DNA from: Bacteroidia bacterium 43-41
Lineage (GTDB): Bacteria; Bacteroidota; Bacteroidia; Bacteroidales; Dysgonomonadaceae
Length of the DNA stretch: 64,000 nucleotides
Assembly (NCBI GenBank): GCA_001898165.1
Contig: MKTD01000011.1
Span: 1 to 64,000 of the forward strand
Reading direction: 5' to 3'
Part shown: one piece after another, positions 25,008 through 33,471 of the stretch
How the letters are laid out: each line of letters begins with the position of its first letter
How positions within the stretch are numbered: position 1 is the stretch's first letter
The notes under the pieces: model-generated
The model's input: only the letters and a program-made list of their open reading frames with translations
Databases searched by the model: none
What the model was told of the DNA's origin: nothing
Position numbers and translations under genes: made by a program

Positions 25008-28000
25008 ATGAAACCATCCGAAATTGAAATATTAAGAAAACAGCATCGGGAAAGGATCCTTCCAACAACTCCCATGATTTTGGTGGGGATGGGGACCTGC
25101 GGTATAGGTAATGGCGCCGATGCGGTTTATAATCACTTCCAAAAACTGATATCGGAGAACAATCTCGATTATAAGCTTAAACAGACCGGTTGCTTCGGCT
25201 TCTGTGCCGAAGAACCGATGGTAATGCTCTACCAGCCCGGTAAACCTGTGTTGGTCTATAGTAAAGTGAACGGGAAAGACGCAAGACGTATTGTTGACAA
25301 CTTACAGAAAAACAGACTATACAAAGATAAACTGTTGTGCCGTATCGACGAATGGGATTTTCTGACTTCAGAGGTGGAATTTGGAAAAGGATACGAAGAA
25401 ATTCCACATTGGGATGAGGTCCCGTTTTTTAAGGGACAGAAAAAAGTGGTGTTACGCCACGCCGGGCTTATCGACCCCGAAGAGATTCTCGATTATATTG
25501 CCGTGGGAGGATACAATGCCCTGACAAAAGTGATTATGGGTTACAAACCGGCAGAAGTTGTTGATCAAGTGATGACGTCGAAGCTGCGTGGGCGGGGAGG
25601 AGCCGGCTTCCCTACGGGAATAAAATGGTCGATTATGCAAAAGCAGAATACCGGTCAAAAATATGTTGTTTGCAATGCCGATGAGGGTGATCCTGGCGCG
25701 TATATGAATCGCAATGAGATTGAAAGCGATCCGCATATGTTGCTCGAAGGTATGCTGATAGGTGCATATGCGATGGGAGCGAGTGAAGGTATTGCATACG
25801 TGAGGGCAGAGTATCCTCTTGCCGTAAAACGGCTCAAGACAGCCATTCATCAAACGGAAAAACTGGGATTGTTGGGCGAAAATATTTTAGGTGCCGGATT
25901 CAATTTTAAGCTGGATATTGTTGAAGGAGCCGGAGCTTTTGTTTGTGGTGAGGAGACTGCGTTGATTGCTTCCATCGAAGGGAAGGCGGGCCGGCCGCTC
26001 CCGCGTCCGCCCTATCCTGCCGACAAAGGGTTGTACGGAAAACCTACCAATATAAATAACGTGGAAACATGGTGCAATGTGCCTGTTATCATCGAAAAAG
26101 GCGCTGAGTGGTTCACCACCATCGGTACGGAAAAAAGCCCGGGAACAAAAGTGTTTTCGTTGGTGGGAAAAGTGAAAAATACGGGATTGGTGGAACTTCC
26201 GCTGGGGTCTAAATTGGAACAATTTGTGTTCAATATCGGCGGAGGAACGGGGACTTCCAAACGGGTGAAGGCCGTGCAAACCGGTGGCCCGTCAGGCGGT
26301 TGCATTCCGTTGGAGTATTTCTCGACACCGGTGGATTACGAATCGTTGGCAGGTATTGGAGCCATCATGGGTTCGGGCGGTATGGTTGTGATGGATCAGG
26401 ACAACTGCATGGTGGACGTGGCACGTTATTTTCTGGAATTCAACGCGAGAGAGTCGTGCGGAAAATGCACTCCCTGCCGTGAGGGGTTGGCGCAGGCGCT
26501 TGCTATCCTCACCCGCATTACCAGGGGAGAGGGGACGTTCGCCGATTTAGCCATGCTGGAATTGCTCGGCGGCGTGATCAAAGATTCGTCGCTCTGTGCG
26601 CTCGGACAAACCGCGCCTAATCCCATTCTGACCACGTTGAAATATTTCCGGCACGAGTATGAAGAACACATCAGGGAAAAACGGTGCCAGGCGGGAACAT
26701 GCGAATCGCTTTTCATGGCTTTGTGCGAAAACAGTTGCCCGTTACATATGAATATTCCGGGATATATCGAATTAATTAAGGAAGACCGTGTGGAAGATGC
26801 CTTTGAACTTACGCTGCGCGATAATCCGCTGCCGGGAACGATAGGGAGGATTTGTCACTTCCATTGTCAAATGCGCTGCCGCCGTGAAATGCTGGATCAA
26901 CCGGTTTCGCAAGGCGAGATCCACCGATATCTGGCAGACACCATGTATCAACTCGGAAAAGAGAACGAGATCTACGATAAATTGGTTAAAGAGAAACTGC
27001 CTCCTACCGGAAAACGGATTGCCATTGTAGGCGCCGGCCCGGCAGGGCTTACAGCTGCCTTTTATCTTGTGCGCCTCGGGCATGAGGTCACCGTTTACGA
27101 TGCTTTGTCCGACGCCGGAGGAGTAACACGTTTCGGTATTCCGCAATATCGTTTGCCAAAGGATGTTTTGAAAAAGGAGGCCAAACTGATAAAAAAATTG
27201 GGCGTGAAATTTAAGTTTAATCAACGACTGGGCGACAACCTTCTGCTGGATGAACTGAAAAAGGAGTTCGACACCATCTATTTGGCGATAGGGGCGTGGA
27301 AAGATATCGATTTAAAAATTCCGGGAGAAAATGCAAAAGGAGTCTTTGCGGGAACCGGGATTCTGAAAGAGATGGCTATGGGCAAAACACCGAAACTGGG
27401 TGGCCAAGTTGCGATTATTGGCGCCGGGAACGTGGCCATCGATGCGGCACGAAGTATTTTGCGCCTGGGAAAAGATGTAACCATAGTTTACCGGCGCGAA
27501 AAAGGCGATATGCCTGCCAATGCCGTCGAGATATCGGAATCGGAAGAAGAAAAAATCAAGTATTGCTTCCTGGCTTCCCCAAATGAAATTATTACCGGTA
27601 AATCGGGCAGGGTTAAAGCATTACGCATAGAGAAGATGTCGCGCGGAAGTATCGATTCTTCCGGAAGGAAGAGGCCTGTCGCTACCGGAGTATTTGAAGA
27701 AATTCCGTGTGACTCCGTTATTCTGGCTGTCGGTGAACGGGTAGATTCCGGGAGCTTAGCCAAAAACAACATGGAGCTTACCGGAGACGGACGAATCGTT
27801 ATTGATCCGTTCACTTTCCAAACGTCCGATCCTCAGATATATGCCGGCGGAGATGCCGTAAGTGGCCCCTCTACGGCGGCAGAAGCGATGGGAATGGCGA
27901 AGAGGGCTGCTGCTGCTATCGATAGGGCATTGATGGGTAAAGACCGGTTTCACCTGCTCTCGCGCGAATTTAATTACCGAAATGCTGTGCCCGTAAATCC

Positions 28001-28142
28001 GAAGCCGGGCCCGAAGAATGTTCCGAGGAGGCTTCCTGTGAAAGACAGGGTAAATAACTTCAACGAGATTTCTTGCGGGTTTACAGGTGAACAGGCCCGT
28101 AATGAGGTGGAAAGGTGCCTGAGATGTGATGTGAAATATTAA
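25008..28142 (+). CDS. hydB: NuoF/HydB-GltD fusion, flavoprotein subunit of hydrogenase 1
   Basis: A 1044-residue fusion. Residues about 20-115 form a thioredoxin-like ferredoxin domain (MGTCGIGNGADAV, QTGCFGFCAEEP), with three obvious cysteines. Residues about 150-560 are NuoF-like: FMN loop LRGRGGAGFPTGIKWS, NAD-binding GAGAFVCGEETALIASIEG and [4Fe-4S] motif ESCGKCTPCREG ... SSLCALGQ. Instead of the C-terminal ferredoxin domain of ordinary HydB, residues about 570-1044 are a GltD/NfnB-type module: Cys-rich CENSCPLHMNIPGY and GRICHFHCQMRCRRE (two [4Fe-4S]), FAD loop IVGAGPAGLTAAFYLVRLG, NADPH-type loop AIIGAGNVAIDAARS with YRRE, and YAGGDAVSGPSTAAEAM. It is expected to join NAD(P)H chemistry of two flavins to HydA. 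Related fusions occur in Stn/Nfn-type systems of acetogens; the partner nucleotides here are inferred. Confidence 0.93.
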   Translation: MKPSEIEILRKQHRERILPTTPMILVGMGTCGIGNGADAVYNHFQKLISENNLDYKLKQTGCFGFCAEEPMVMLYQPGKPVLVYSKVNGKDARRIVDNLQKNRLYKDKLLCRIDEWDFLTSEVEFGKGYEEIPHWDEVPFFKGQKKVVLRHAGLIDPEEILDYIAVGGYNALTKVIMGYKPAEVVDQVMTSKLRGRGGAGFPTGIKWSIMQKQNTGQKYVVCNADEGDPGAYMNRNEIESDPHMLLEGMLIGAYAMGASEGIAYVRAEYPLAVKRLKTAIHQTEKLGLLGENILGAGFNFKLDIVEGAGAFVCGEETALIASIEGKAGRPLPRPPYPADKGLYGKPTNINNVETWCNVPVIIEKGAEWFTTIGTEKSPGTKVFSLVGKVKNTGLVELPLGSKLEQFVFNIGGGTGTSKRVKAVQTGGPSGGCIPLEYFSTPVDYESLAGIGAIMGSGGMVVMDQDNCMVDVARYFLEFNARESCGKCTPCREGLAQALAILTRITRGEGTFADLAMLELLGGVIKDSSLCALGQTAPNPILTTLKYFRHEYEEHIREKRCQAGTCESLFMALCENSCPLHMNIPGYIELIKEDRVEDAFELTLRDNPLPGTIGRICHFHCQMRCRREMLDQPVSQGEIHRYLADTMYQLGKENEIYDKLVKEKLPPTGKRIAIVGAGPAGLTAAFYLVRLGHEVTVYDALSDAGGVTRFGIPQYRLPKDVLKKEAKLIKKLGVKFKFNQRLGDNLLLDELKKEFDTIYLAIGAWKDIDLKIPGENAKGVFAGTGILKEMAMGKTPKLGGQVAIIGAGNVAIDAARSILRLGKDVTIVYRREKGDMPANAVEISESEEEKIKYCFLASPNEIITGKSGRVKALRIEKMSRGSIDSSGRKRPVATGVFEEIPCDSVILAVGERVDSGSLAKNNMELTGDGRIVIDPFTFQTSDPQIYAGGDAVSGPSTAAEAMGMAKRAAAAIDRALMGKDRFHLLSREFNYRNAVPVNPKPGPKNVPRRLPVKDRVNNFNEISCGFTGEQARNEVERCLRCDVKY

Positions 28143-28159
28143 TCTGAAAGATCTGTATT

Positions 28160-29965
28160 ATGGAAATTAATATAAATAACCGGCCTGTTCAGGTAGCTGA
28201 AGGCACAACCATTCTGGAAGCATGCCGTTCTGTGGGTATAGATGTTCCCACGTTGTGTTACCTGGAAGATGTTTCGCAAAATGCGTCGTGCGGCGTTTGT
28301 GTGGTGGAAGTAAAAGGCGCCAAATCCTTATTGCGCTCATGCATCACACAGGTTACCGCGGGAATGGAAATTTTTACCAACAGCCCGCGGGCCATGCAGG
28401 CGAGAAAATTAAATGTGGAGTTATTGTTGGCCAATCATCCGCAGGATTGTTTGATTTGTGACCGGAACGGGAACTGTGAATTGCAGAAGTTGACACACGC
28501 CTTGGGGATCAATACAAAACGATTTGCCCGTACCCGGAAAGGGTATCTGGAAAAAGACGAATCATCGCTTTCTTTGGTGCGTGACCCGGAGAAATGCATC
28601 CTGTGCGGCCGTTGTGTTGCCGTTTGCAGCCAGATGCAGGGAGTGAGGGCAATCGATTTTTCGGGACGTGGATTAAAAAGCAAGGTTTCCACTTTTCTTG
28701 ATGCGGGACTGGGGCTTGTAGCCTGTTCAAATTGCGGACAATGCGCTTTGGTTTGCCCTACAGGAGCCATAACAGAGAGGAACTCGGTAAGCGAGGTCTG
28801 GTCAGCTCTGCAAGACCCCAGGAGGATTATTCTGGTTCAAACTGCTCCGGCCGTGCGTGTCGGAATAGGGGAAGCCATGGGGATGCCTTACGGCAGCCTG
28901 GTTACGGGCCAGATGGTTGCCGGATTGCGCCGGCTCGGTTTCTCGAAGGTGTTCGATACCAATTTTGCCGCCGACCTTACGATAGTTGAGGAAGGGAACG
29001 AGTTGCTTCATCGCATCAAAACGGGTGGGACGTTGCCGATGATTACTTCCTGCTCGCCGGGATGGATTAAATTTATCGAAGATTTTTATCCGGGCCAGTT
29101 GAAGCACTTGTCCACCTGCAAATCACCGCAGCAGATGTTTGGCGCCGTGGCAAAAACATATTATGCCGAAAAAACGGGCATAGATCCGAGAAAGATCGTG
29201 GTCGTCTCCATCATGCCCTGTACAGCTAAAAAGTACGAGGCAAAACGCCCTGAAATGGACGGGGCATTCCGTTACTGGAAAGAGAAATTGAACTTGAAAA
29301 ATGAAGAACATTTTTTCGATGTGGATTTTTCACTTACCACACGGGAACTGGCGCGTATGTTCAGCGAATCTGGAATTAAGTTTTCCAGCCTGCCGGAAGA
29401 ACAGTTCGACAGCCCGTTGGGCGAATCAACCGGTGCTGCCGTGATATTCGGCGCTACCGGGGGAGTGATGGAAGCGGCGCTCAGGACAGCTTATGAGGCC
29501 TATACCGGAAAAACGCTGCAAGACGTCAATTTTACATCCGTACGCGGTTTACAGGGAATAAAAGAGGCGGATATCAATCTGGACGGGACGGTCATTAAAG
29601 TAGCTGTCGCCAATACACTCAAGAACGCCGGAATTTTGTTGGAACAAATAAAAGACGGCACATCGCCCTACGTGTTTATAGAAGTGATGACTTGCCCCGG
29701 AGGCTGCCTCGGTGGCGGGGGACAACCCATCCCCACTAATGCGGCGATACGTGAAAAGCGTGCTGCCTCTATTTATTATGAAGACGATCATAAGACAATA
29801 CGAAAATCACATGAAAATCCGGAAATTGCCGCAATATATGCCGATTTCTTTAAAAAACCACTGGGGGAGAAGTCGCATCGTTTACTGCACACGCATTATG
29901 TGGAAAGGGATCCGCTATTATCGCCAAAACAAGAAAGAGCTCTCCTGAAAAATAATTCTTTTTGA
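28160..29965 (+). CDS. hydA: [FeFe]-hydrogenase catalytic subunit HydA, system 1
   Basis: A 601-residue modular hydrogenase. N-terminal [2Fe-2S] domain (LCYLEDVSQNASCGVCVVEV, RSCIT), His-Cys3 [4Fe-4S] (HPQDCLICDRNGNCELQ), two [4Fe-4S] (CILCGRCVAVCSQMQ and CSNCGQCALVCPTGAI), then the H-cluster domain. Motif L2 MPCTAKKYEAKR (about 351) and L3 EVMTCPGGCLGGGGQP (about 510) are canonical. L1 reads ITSCSPGW (about 296-303) rather than TSCCPGW: the position before Pro, which ligates the [4Fe-4S] of the H-cluster in CpI (Cys300), is Ser, while the proton-relay Cys is kept. A small-subunit-like C-terminus (RKSHENPEI, LLHTHY) follows. It should accept electrons from the upstream flavoprotein and make or oxidise H2. 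Maturases hydEFG are not in the window. Confidence 0.95.
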   Translation: MEININNRPVQVAEGTTILEACRSVGIDVPTLCYLEDVSQNASCGVCVVEVKGAKSLLRSCITQVTAGMEIFTNSPRAMQARKLNVELLLANHPQDCLICDRNGNCELQKLTHALGINTKRFARTRKGYLEKDESSLSLVRDPEKCILCGRCVAVCSQMQGVRAIDFSGRGLKSKVSTFLDAGLGLVACSNCGQCALVCPTGAITERNSVSEVWSALQDPRRIILVQTAPAVRVGIGEAMGMPYGSLVTGQMVAGLRRLGFSKVFDTNFAADLTIVEEGNELLHRIKTGGTLPMITSCSPGWIKFIEDFYPGQLKHLSTCKSPQQMFGAVAKTYYAEKTGIDPRKIVVVSIMPCTAKKYEAKRPEMDGAFRYWKEKLNLKNEEHFFDVDFSLTTRELARMFSESGIKFSSLPEEQFDSPLGESTGAAVIFGATGGVMEAALRTAYEAYTGKTLQDVNFTSVRGLQGIKEADINLDGTVIKVAVANTLKNAGILLEQIKDGTSPYVFIEVMTCPGGCLGGGGQPIPTNAAIREKRAASIYYEDDHKTIRKSHENPEIAAIYADFFKKPLGEKSHRLLHTHYVERDPLLSPKQERALLKNNSF

Positions 29966-30010
29966 ATAGCGAAACAAATTTAAACGGTCTCTAATGCAGA
30001 AAATTTATCG

Positions 30011-30050
30011 AAGAAAAATTTCTTTAATTTGAATAAAATGCTTTACTTTG
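30011..30050 (+). promoter_or_regulatory. Promoter of hydrogenase operon 2, sharing the operon 1 motif
   Basis: AAGAAA (30011-30016), AA, TTTCTT (30019-30024) and then TAATTT repeat the operator core of 24385-24412, although the outer palindrome arms are weaker here. The distance from the AA centre to the last G of the -7 element is 32 bp in both promoters. The -7 here is TTACTTTG (30043-30050), one mismatch from TAnnTTTG, and TTTC at 30019-30022 sits 20 bp upstream as a -33 candidate. Transcription would start near 30057, about 190 nt before the first gene. Co-regulation of both hydrogenases is inferred. Confidence 0.6.
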
Positions 30051-30250
30051 TAATAGGAATCAGAAGATGGTGCTAGTTTTTTAATTATCAACTTGTTGAA
30101 AAGTTAATCTTAGTTGAGAACTATTATTGTTGTCAGTTTATTTTTAACAAAATAATCTTTTTTCTGCCAGAAAAGTTATGATTTGATATATATCCGAAGC
30201 AAAAAGGCAGGGGCTAAAAGTCAATAGTCTTGGCTCTAAAATTTAATCTT

Positions 30251-30592
30251 ATGAATTTGTACAAGATAAACGAATTGGTAAAAGGGACCATCTGCCGGGA
30301 GTGTAGCACGCCGCAAGAATTTACTTGCGCTTTTGCGTCGGACCTGATGAGTGATGTGTTGCGTTTCCACATGGAGAAAACGATTCTTATCACCGGTTTA
30401 TCTACGGTTCAGACTTTGCGGACAGCCGAGATGTCGAATATCGAATGTATTATTTTTGCCCGCGATAAAAAAGTTACCGATGAAATGATAAAACTTGCCG
30501 TTGAAAACAATATTTCGCTTATCACGACACCACTTACGCTTTTTGAAGTTTCGGGAAGGTTATACAGCAGTGGGATAAAGCCGATCTTTTGA
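30251..30592 (+). CDS. DRTGG-domain protein, first copy
   Basis: A 113-residue protein from the ATG at 30251; a TTG at 30230 would add LKFNL-type residues that lie in the leader motif shared with glyA and is rejected. The DRTGG-like fold is suggested by FASDLMSDVLRFHMEKTILI, TVQTLRTAEMSNIECIIFAR, EMIKLAVENNISLITTPLTL and FEVSGRLYSSGI. DRTGG domains are found next to CBS domains in PpaC-type and PTA proteins and, as stand-alone genes, in [FeFe]-hydrogenase clusters of Firmicutes and Thermotogae; the ligand is unknown. It shares fold and length with the second copy at 32367-32729. It is the first gene of operon 2. Confidence 0.75.
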   Translation: MNLYKINELVKGTICRECSTPQEFTCAFASDLMSDVLRFHMEKTILITGLSTVQTLRTAEMSNIECIIFARDKKVTDEMIKLAVENNISLITTPLTLFEVSGRLYSSGIKPIF

Positions 30593-30593
30593 T

Positions 30594-31010
30594 ATGCATT
30601 TCGAGTACGAGATAGAGGGGGGGGATTTCAGCTCAGCCGGAAAAGCGAGCTCGGACATAAAAAAAATACTTAAGCAACTGAATATCGATCCGCAGATTGT
30701 CCGCAGAATTGCCATTGCATTGTATGAAGCCGAAGTAAATGTGGTGGCGCATGCCTGCAAGGGGATCATGAAAGTGGATTTGGATGCTCACAAAATAAAA
30801 ATTTTACTGGAGGACGAAGGCCCCGGCATCGAAAATATAGAAAGAGCCATGCAGGAAGGTTTTTCCACTGCATCGGACGAAGTTCGTCAGATGGGATTCG
30901 GTGCAGGAATGGGGTTACCCAATATAAAGCGGAATACCGATGAGATGCGCCTCACATCGGTCCCCGGAAGAGGGACTACATTGGAGATGACGGTTAATTT
31001 TAGCCAATAG
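30594..31010 (+). CDS. Stand-alone GHKL ATPase, anti-sigma-factor-like
   Basis: A 138-residue protein that is only a histidine-kinase-like ATPase domain, as in RsbW/SpoIIAB anti-sigma kinases. The N-box is ALYEAEVNVVAHA (Glu and Asn), G1 is LEDEGPGIENIERAM, G2 is GFGAGMGLPNIKRN and the last strands are LTSVPGRGTTLEMTV. There is no dimerisation/phosphoacceptor domain and no transmembrane segment, so it is cytoplasmic and must act on a separate partner. The start follows the previous stop by 1 bp, and the hydrogenase-like protein begins 5 bp after its end. Function in the hydrogenase cluster is undescribed; sensing and phosphorylating a partner is a family-based guess. Confidence 0.85.
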   Translation: MHFEYEIEGGDFSSAGKASSDIKKILKQLNIDPQIVRRIAIALYEAEVNVVAHACKGIMKVDLDAHKIKILLEDEGPGIENIERAMQEGFSTASDEVRQMGFGAGMGLPNIKRNTDEMRLTSVPGRGTTLEMTVNFSQ

Positions 31011-31015
31011 GCAGT

Positions 31016-32386
31016 ATGAGAGACCGGGATTACACACACGCCATTCAGATTGATACCGACAAATGTATCGGGTGCTCGCATTGCATGCAGGTTTGCCCAA
31101 CGCAGGCCATTCGCATCGTCAACGGGCATGCCGGCATTATGCCTGAGCGGTGTGTGGATTGTGGCGAATGCTATCGTGTTTGTCCCGCAAGGGCAATTTA
31201 TGTTAAAGATGATGGCTTGTCGGTTATCAAGCACGATGCTTACCGCATTGCGTTGATCCCTTCGGTTTTTATCGGCCAGTTTCCTTCGGAACACACGGCT
31301 TCCGAGATCATGGATGCGGTAAAACAGATCGGCTTCGATGAGGTGTTGGAAGTGGAGCAGGCGGTCGATTTCATGAAAAAAGAGTACGCGCTGATTGCCG
31401 ATGAGATCGATCATTCGATACAACCGGTCATCAGTTCGTTTTGCCCCGCGATCGTCAGGCTTATTCAGGTTCATTACCCCTCGCTTACCGAGCAAATACT
31501 GCAAGTAAAGGCTCCCCACGACATAGCAGCGCTTTATATGCGCAAGTCGAGACAAAAGGCCGGGAATATTTTCATCAGCTACGTAACGCCGTGCGCTGCC
31601 AAAATTGTTGCGGCAAGAGCGCCGGTGGGCGAAAAAGTTTCCGCTATTGATGGGGCAATAGATATGAAAGAGGTGTATAATATGGTTTCGAAAACGCTGA
31701 TGGAGAAAAAAGAAGCCAGATTATCGAAACAATTTGCCAATATGAGTCCCGATTCCGTTAATTGGTCCCTCTCGGGAACCGAAAAACAATATTTCCGGGG
31801 CCGTTCCCTGGCTATCGATGGGATGGACAACGCCATAGAATTTTTAGACAGGCTGGAGTCGGGTAGGGTTACAGGCGTGGATTTCCTTGAAATGCGCGCT
31901 TGCGACCAGGGTTGTGCAGGAGGAATCCTTTGCCCCGGTAACCGTTTCCTGACGGTTGAACGATTGGAGCAACGCGAGAAAAAGCTTGCTTACCTGACGG
32001 AAGTAAATAAATGGGTTAAAAACGACTTGATGGATTATGCCGAAGAGTTGCATCAAGTGTGTAAAACCGACCCGGTTTATCCGCGCGACGGGCTGATGCT
32101 CGATGAAGATTTAGAAAAGGCGCTCCAGAAAATGGACCGCATCAAGAAGCTCAACTCCTACCTTCCCGGATTCGATTGTGGTGCCTGCGGTGCGCCAACC
32201 TGCCGCAGCCTGGCAGAAGATATCGTGAAAGAAAAAGCGACCATTTCGCACTGCGTTTTTGTGCAGCGCGTGATGGAGAAAAATTATAACCTGAGTCCCG
32301 ATCAGGCTTTCCATATCATTGAAAAGATTTGGGGCAAAGATCGGCTCAAAAAATATCAACATCCGAATGGAAAAACCGAATCTTAA
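31016..32386 (+). CDS. HydA-related iron-sulfur protein, putative H2/redox sensor
   Basis: A 456-residue protein of the HydA-like type seen in Hnd/Hyd gene clusters (HsfB-like). Residues 17-60 carry two [4Fe-4S] motifs (CIGCSHCMQVCPTQAI, CVDCGECYRVCPARAI). The Fe-hydrogenase-like domain keeps shifted versions of the H-cluster loops: SSFCPAIVRL (L1, about 140; ligand-type Cys kept, proton-relay Cys replaced by Phe), YVTPCAAKIVAAR (L2, about 190) and EMRACDQGCAGGILC (L3, about 290). Residues about 383-415 hold an RnfB/ACS-type Fe-S motif (FDCGACGAPTCRSLAEDIV ... HCVF). All four H-cluster-ligand-type Cys are present but the active-site environment differs, suggesting sensing rather than turnover. 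The second DRTGG gene overlaps its last 20 bp. Confidence 0.85.
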   Translation: MRDRDYTHAIQIDTDKCIGCSHCMQVCPTQAIRIVNGHAGIMPERCVDCGECYRVCPARAIYVKDDGLSVIKHDAYRIALIPSVFIGQFPSEHTASEIMDAVKQIGFDEVLEVEQAVDFMKKEYALIADEIDHSIQPVISSFCPAIVRLIQVHYPSLTEQILQVKAPHDIAALYMRKSRQKAGNIFISYVTPCAAKIVAARAPVGEKVSAIDGAIDMKEVYNMVSKTLMEKKEARLSKQFANMSPDSVNWSLSGTEKQYFRGRSLAIDGMDNAIEFLDRLESGRVTGVDFLEMRACDQGCAGGILCPGNRFLTVERLEQREKKLAYLTEVNKWVKNDLMDYAEELHQVCKTDPVYPRDGLMLDEDLEKALQKMDRIKKLNSYLPGFDCGACGAPTCRSLAEDIVKEKATISHCVFVQRVMEKNYNLSPDQAFHIIEKIWGKDRLKKYQHPNGKTES

Positions 32387-32729
32387 AAAACTGACGAAAG
32401 AGCTTGGCTTCGAGTGTTTGTCCGGTAAAGCATTGTTGGACAGGATTCCGCAATCGGCTTATGTCTCCGATTTGTTGAGCGACGTGATGGGAAAAGCCCG
32501 GAACGGTATGATTTGGGTAACTTCGCAAGTACACAAAAATATTGTAGCGGTGGCTTCACTCAAGGAGTTGAGCGCAATTGTTATCGTGAATGAACGTCCG
32601 GTGGAAAAAGAATTGCTGGAGCAGGCAGAAAACGAAGGGGTGGTGGTATTGGCATCCAATCTGCCTGCATTTGAAACGGCCGGGAAACTGTACAATTACC
32701 TGGAGAGTTGGCAGGACGCTGCGCTGTGA
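32367..32729 (+). CDS. DRTGG-domain protein, second copy
   Basis: A 120-residue protein from the ATG at 32367 (MEKPNLKKLTKELGFECLSG), overlapping the previous gene by 20 bp; an earlier in-frame start at 32319 is less likely because it extends far into that gene. Conserved blocks SAYVSDLLSDVMGKARNGMI, TSQVHKNIVAVASLKELSAI, ELLEQAENEGVVVLASNLPA and FETAGKLYNYLE match the first DRTGG copy (30251-30592) in the same order, showing an old duplication. Two DRTGG proteins in one operon may form a heterodimer; this is inference. Cytoplasmic, no enzyme motif seen. Confidence 0.75.
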   Translation: MEKPNLKKLTKELGFECLSGKALLDRIPQSAYVSDLLSDVMGKARNGMIWVTSQVHKNIVAVASLKELSAIVIVNERPVEKELLEQAENEGVVVLASNLPAFETAGKLYNYLESWQDAAL

Positions 32730-32755
32730 AAATCGTAAATCGTAAATCGTAAATA
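32730..32755 (+). repeat. 7-bp tandem repeat before the PHP gene
   Basis: The unit AAATCGT is repeated three times (32730-32750) and then AAATA follows, ending 2 bp before the ATG of the PHP gene. Such repeats can slip; it may tune the spacing between the previous stop and this start. Function is speculative. Confidence 0.7.
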
Positions 32756-32757
32756 GA

Positions 32758-33471
32758 ATGGTTTTTTTTAAGGCAGATCTGCACATTCATACTTGCCTGT
32801 CTCCTTGCGGGAGCTTGGAGATGAGCCCGTGGAACATTGTGCAAACTGCTTTGGAGAAAGGATTGGATATCATTGCCATAACGGATCATAACTCTACCCA
32901 AAATGTAAGGCCCTGTGTTGAAATCGGAGAAAAGCTCGGGATATTTGTCATTCCCGGTTGCGAGGTGAATACGCAGGAAGAAGTGCATTGCTTGTGCTAC
33001 TTCCCCGGTTTGGAGGCGATGGAAAGATTCCAGCAGTACCTGGATGAGAAAATCCCGGATATCAAGAATGAGCCTGCCCTTTTCGGTTACCAGGTAGCAG
33101 TGGATAGGGATGATGTGATTGTTTACGAAGAAGAGAGGTCGCTTTATACGGGGATTCGGGACGATATTGAAAGTGTACAGCAAAAAGTACATTCGCTGGG
33201 AGGTGTTTTTGTACCGGCACATATCGACCGGATGAAAAATGGAATTTACGGCCAGCTGGGATTTATCCCTTTCGATTTGCAATACGACGCATTGGAAATA
33301 TCGAGGAGGATGCAGCCTGAAGATTTTCTGAGACAGCACCCCGAGATTGCATCGAAGAAAATCCTGCGAAGCTCGGATGCTCATTTCCTGAATCATATTG
33401 CAAGCGTGCATACGGTTCTTGAGATGGAAAGGCCGGACTGGGAAAGTTTTAAGAAAGCATTTTATGGTTGA
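32758..33471 (+). CDS. PHP-domain phosphoesterase
   Basis: A 237-residue PHP-family metal-dependent phosphoesterase. All metal motifs are visible: ADLHIHTCLSPCG (HxH, about residues 8-10), AITDHNST (Asp-His), IPGCEVNTQEEVHCLCYF (Glu and His), FVPAHIDR (His) and RSSDAHFLN (Asp-His). The family includes histidinol phosphatases, nucleotide 3'-5' phosphatases and DNA-polymerase-associated proofreading domains. Stand-alone PHP proteins are found beside [FeFe]-hydrogenase operons in Firmicutes and Thermotogae, with unknown substrate. It ends with TGA at 33469-33471 overlapping the start of the following GHKL gene by 8 bp, so the two are probably coupled. Confidence 0.9.
   Translation: MVFFKADLHIHTCLSPCGSLEMSPWNIVQTALEKGLDIIAITDHNSTQNVRPCVEIGEKLGIFVIPGCEVNTQEEVHCLCYFPGLEAMERFQQYLDEKIPDIKNEPALFGYQVAVDRDDVIVYEEERSLYTGIRDDIESVQQKVHSLGGVFVPAHIDRMKNGIYGQLGFIPFDLQYDALEISRRMQPEDFLRQHPEIASKKILRSSDAHFLNHIASVHTVLEMERPDWESFKKAFYG

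Noticed and set aside
28160-29965. TSCSPGW as sequencing error
   Set aside because: The codon TCG needs two base changes from TGC, and the surrounding frame is intact over 600 codons.
32319-32366. Upstream start of the second DRTGG gene at 32319
   Set aside because: It would extend 68 bp into the preceding gene, while the ATG at 32367 gives a normal DRTGG length.
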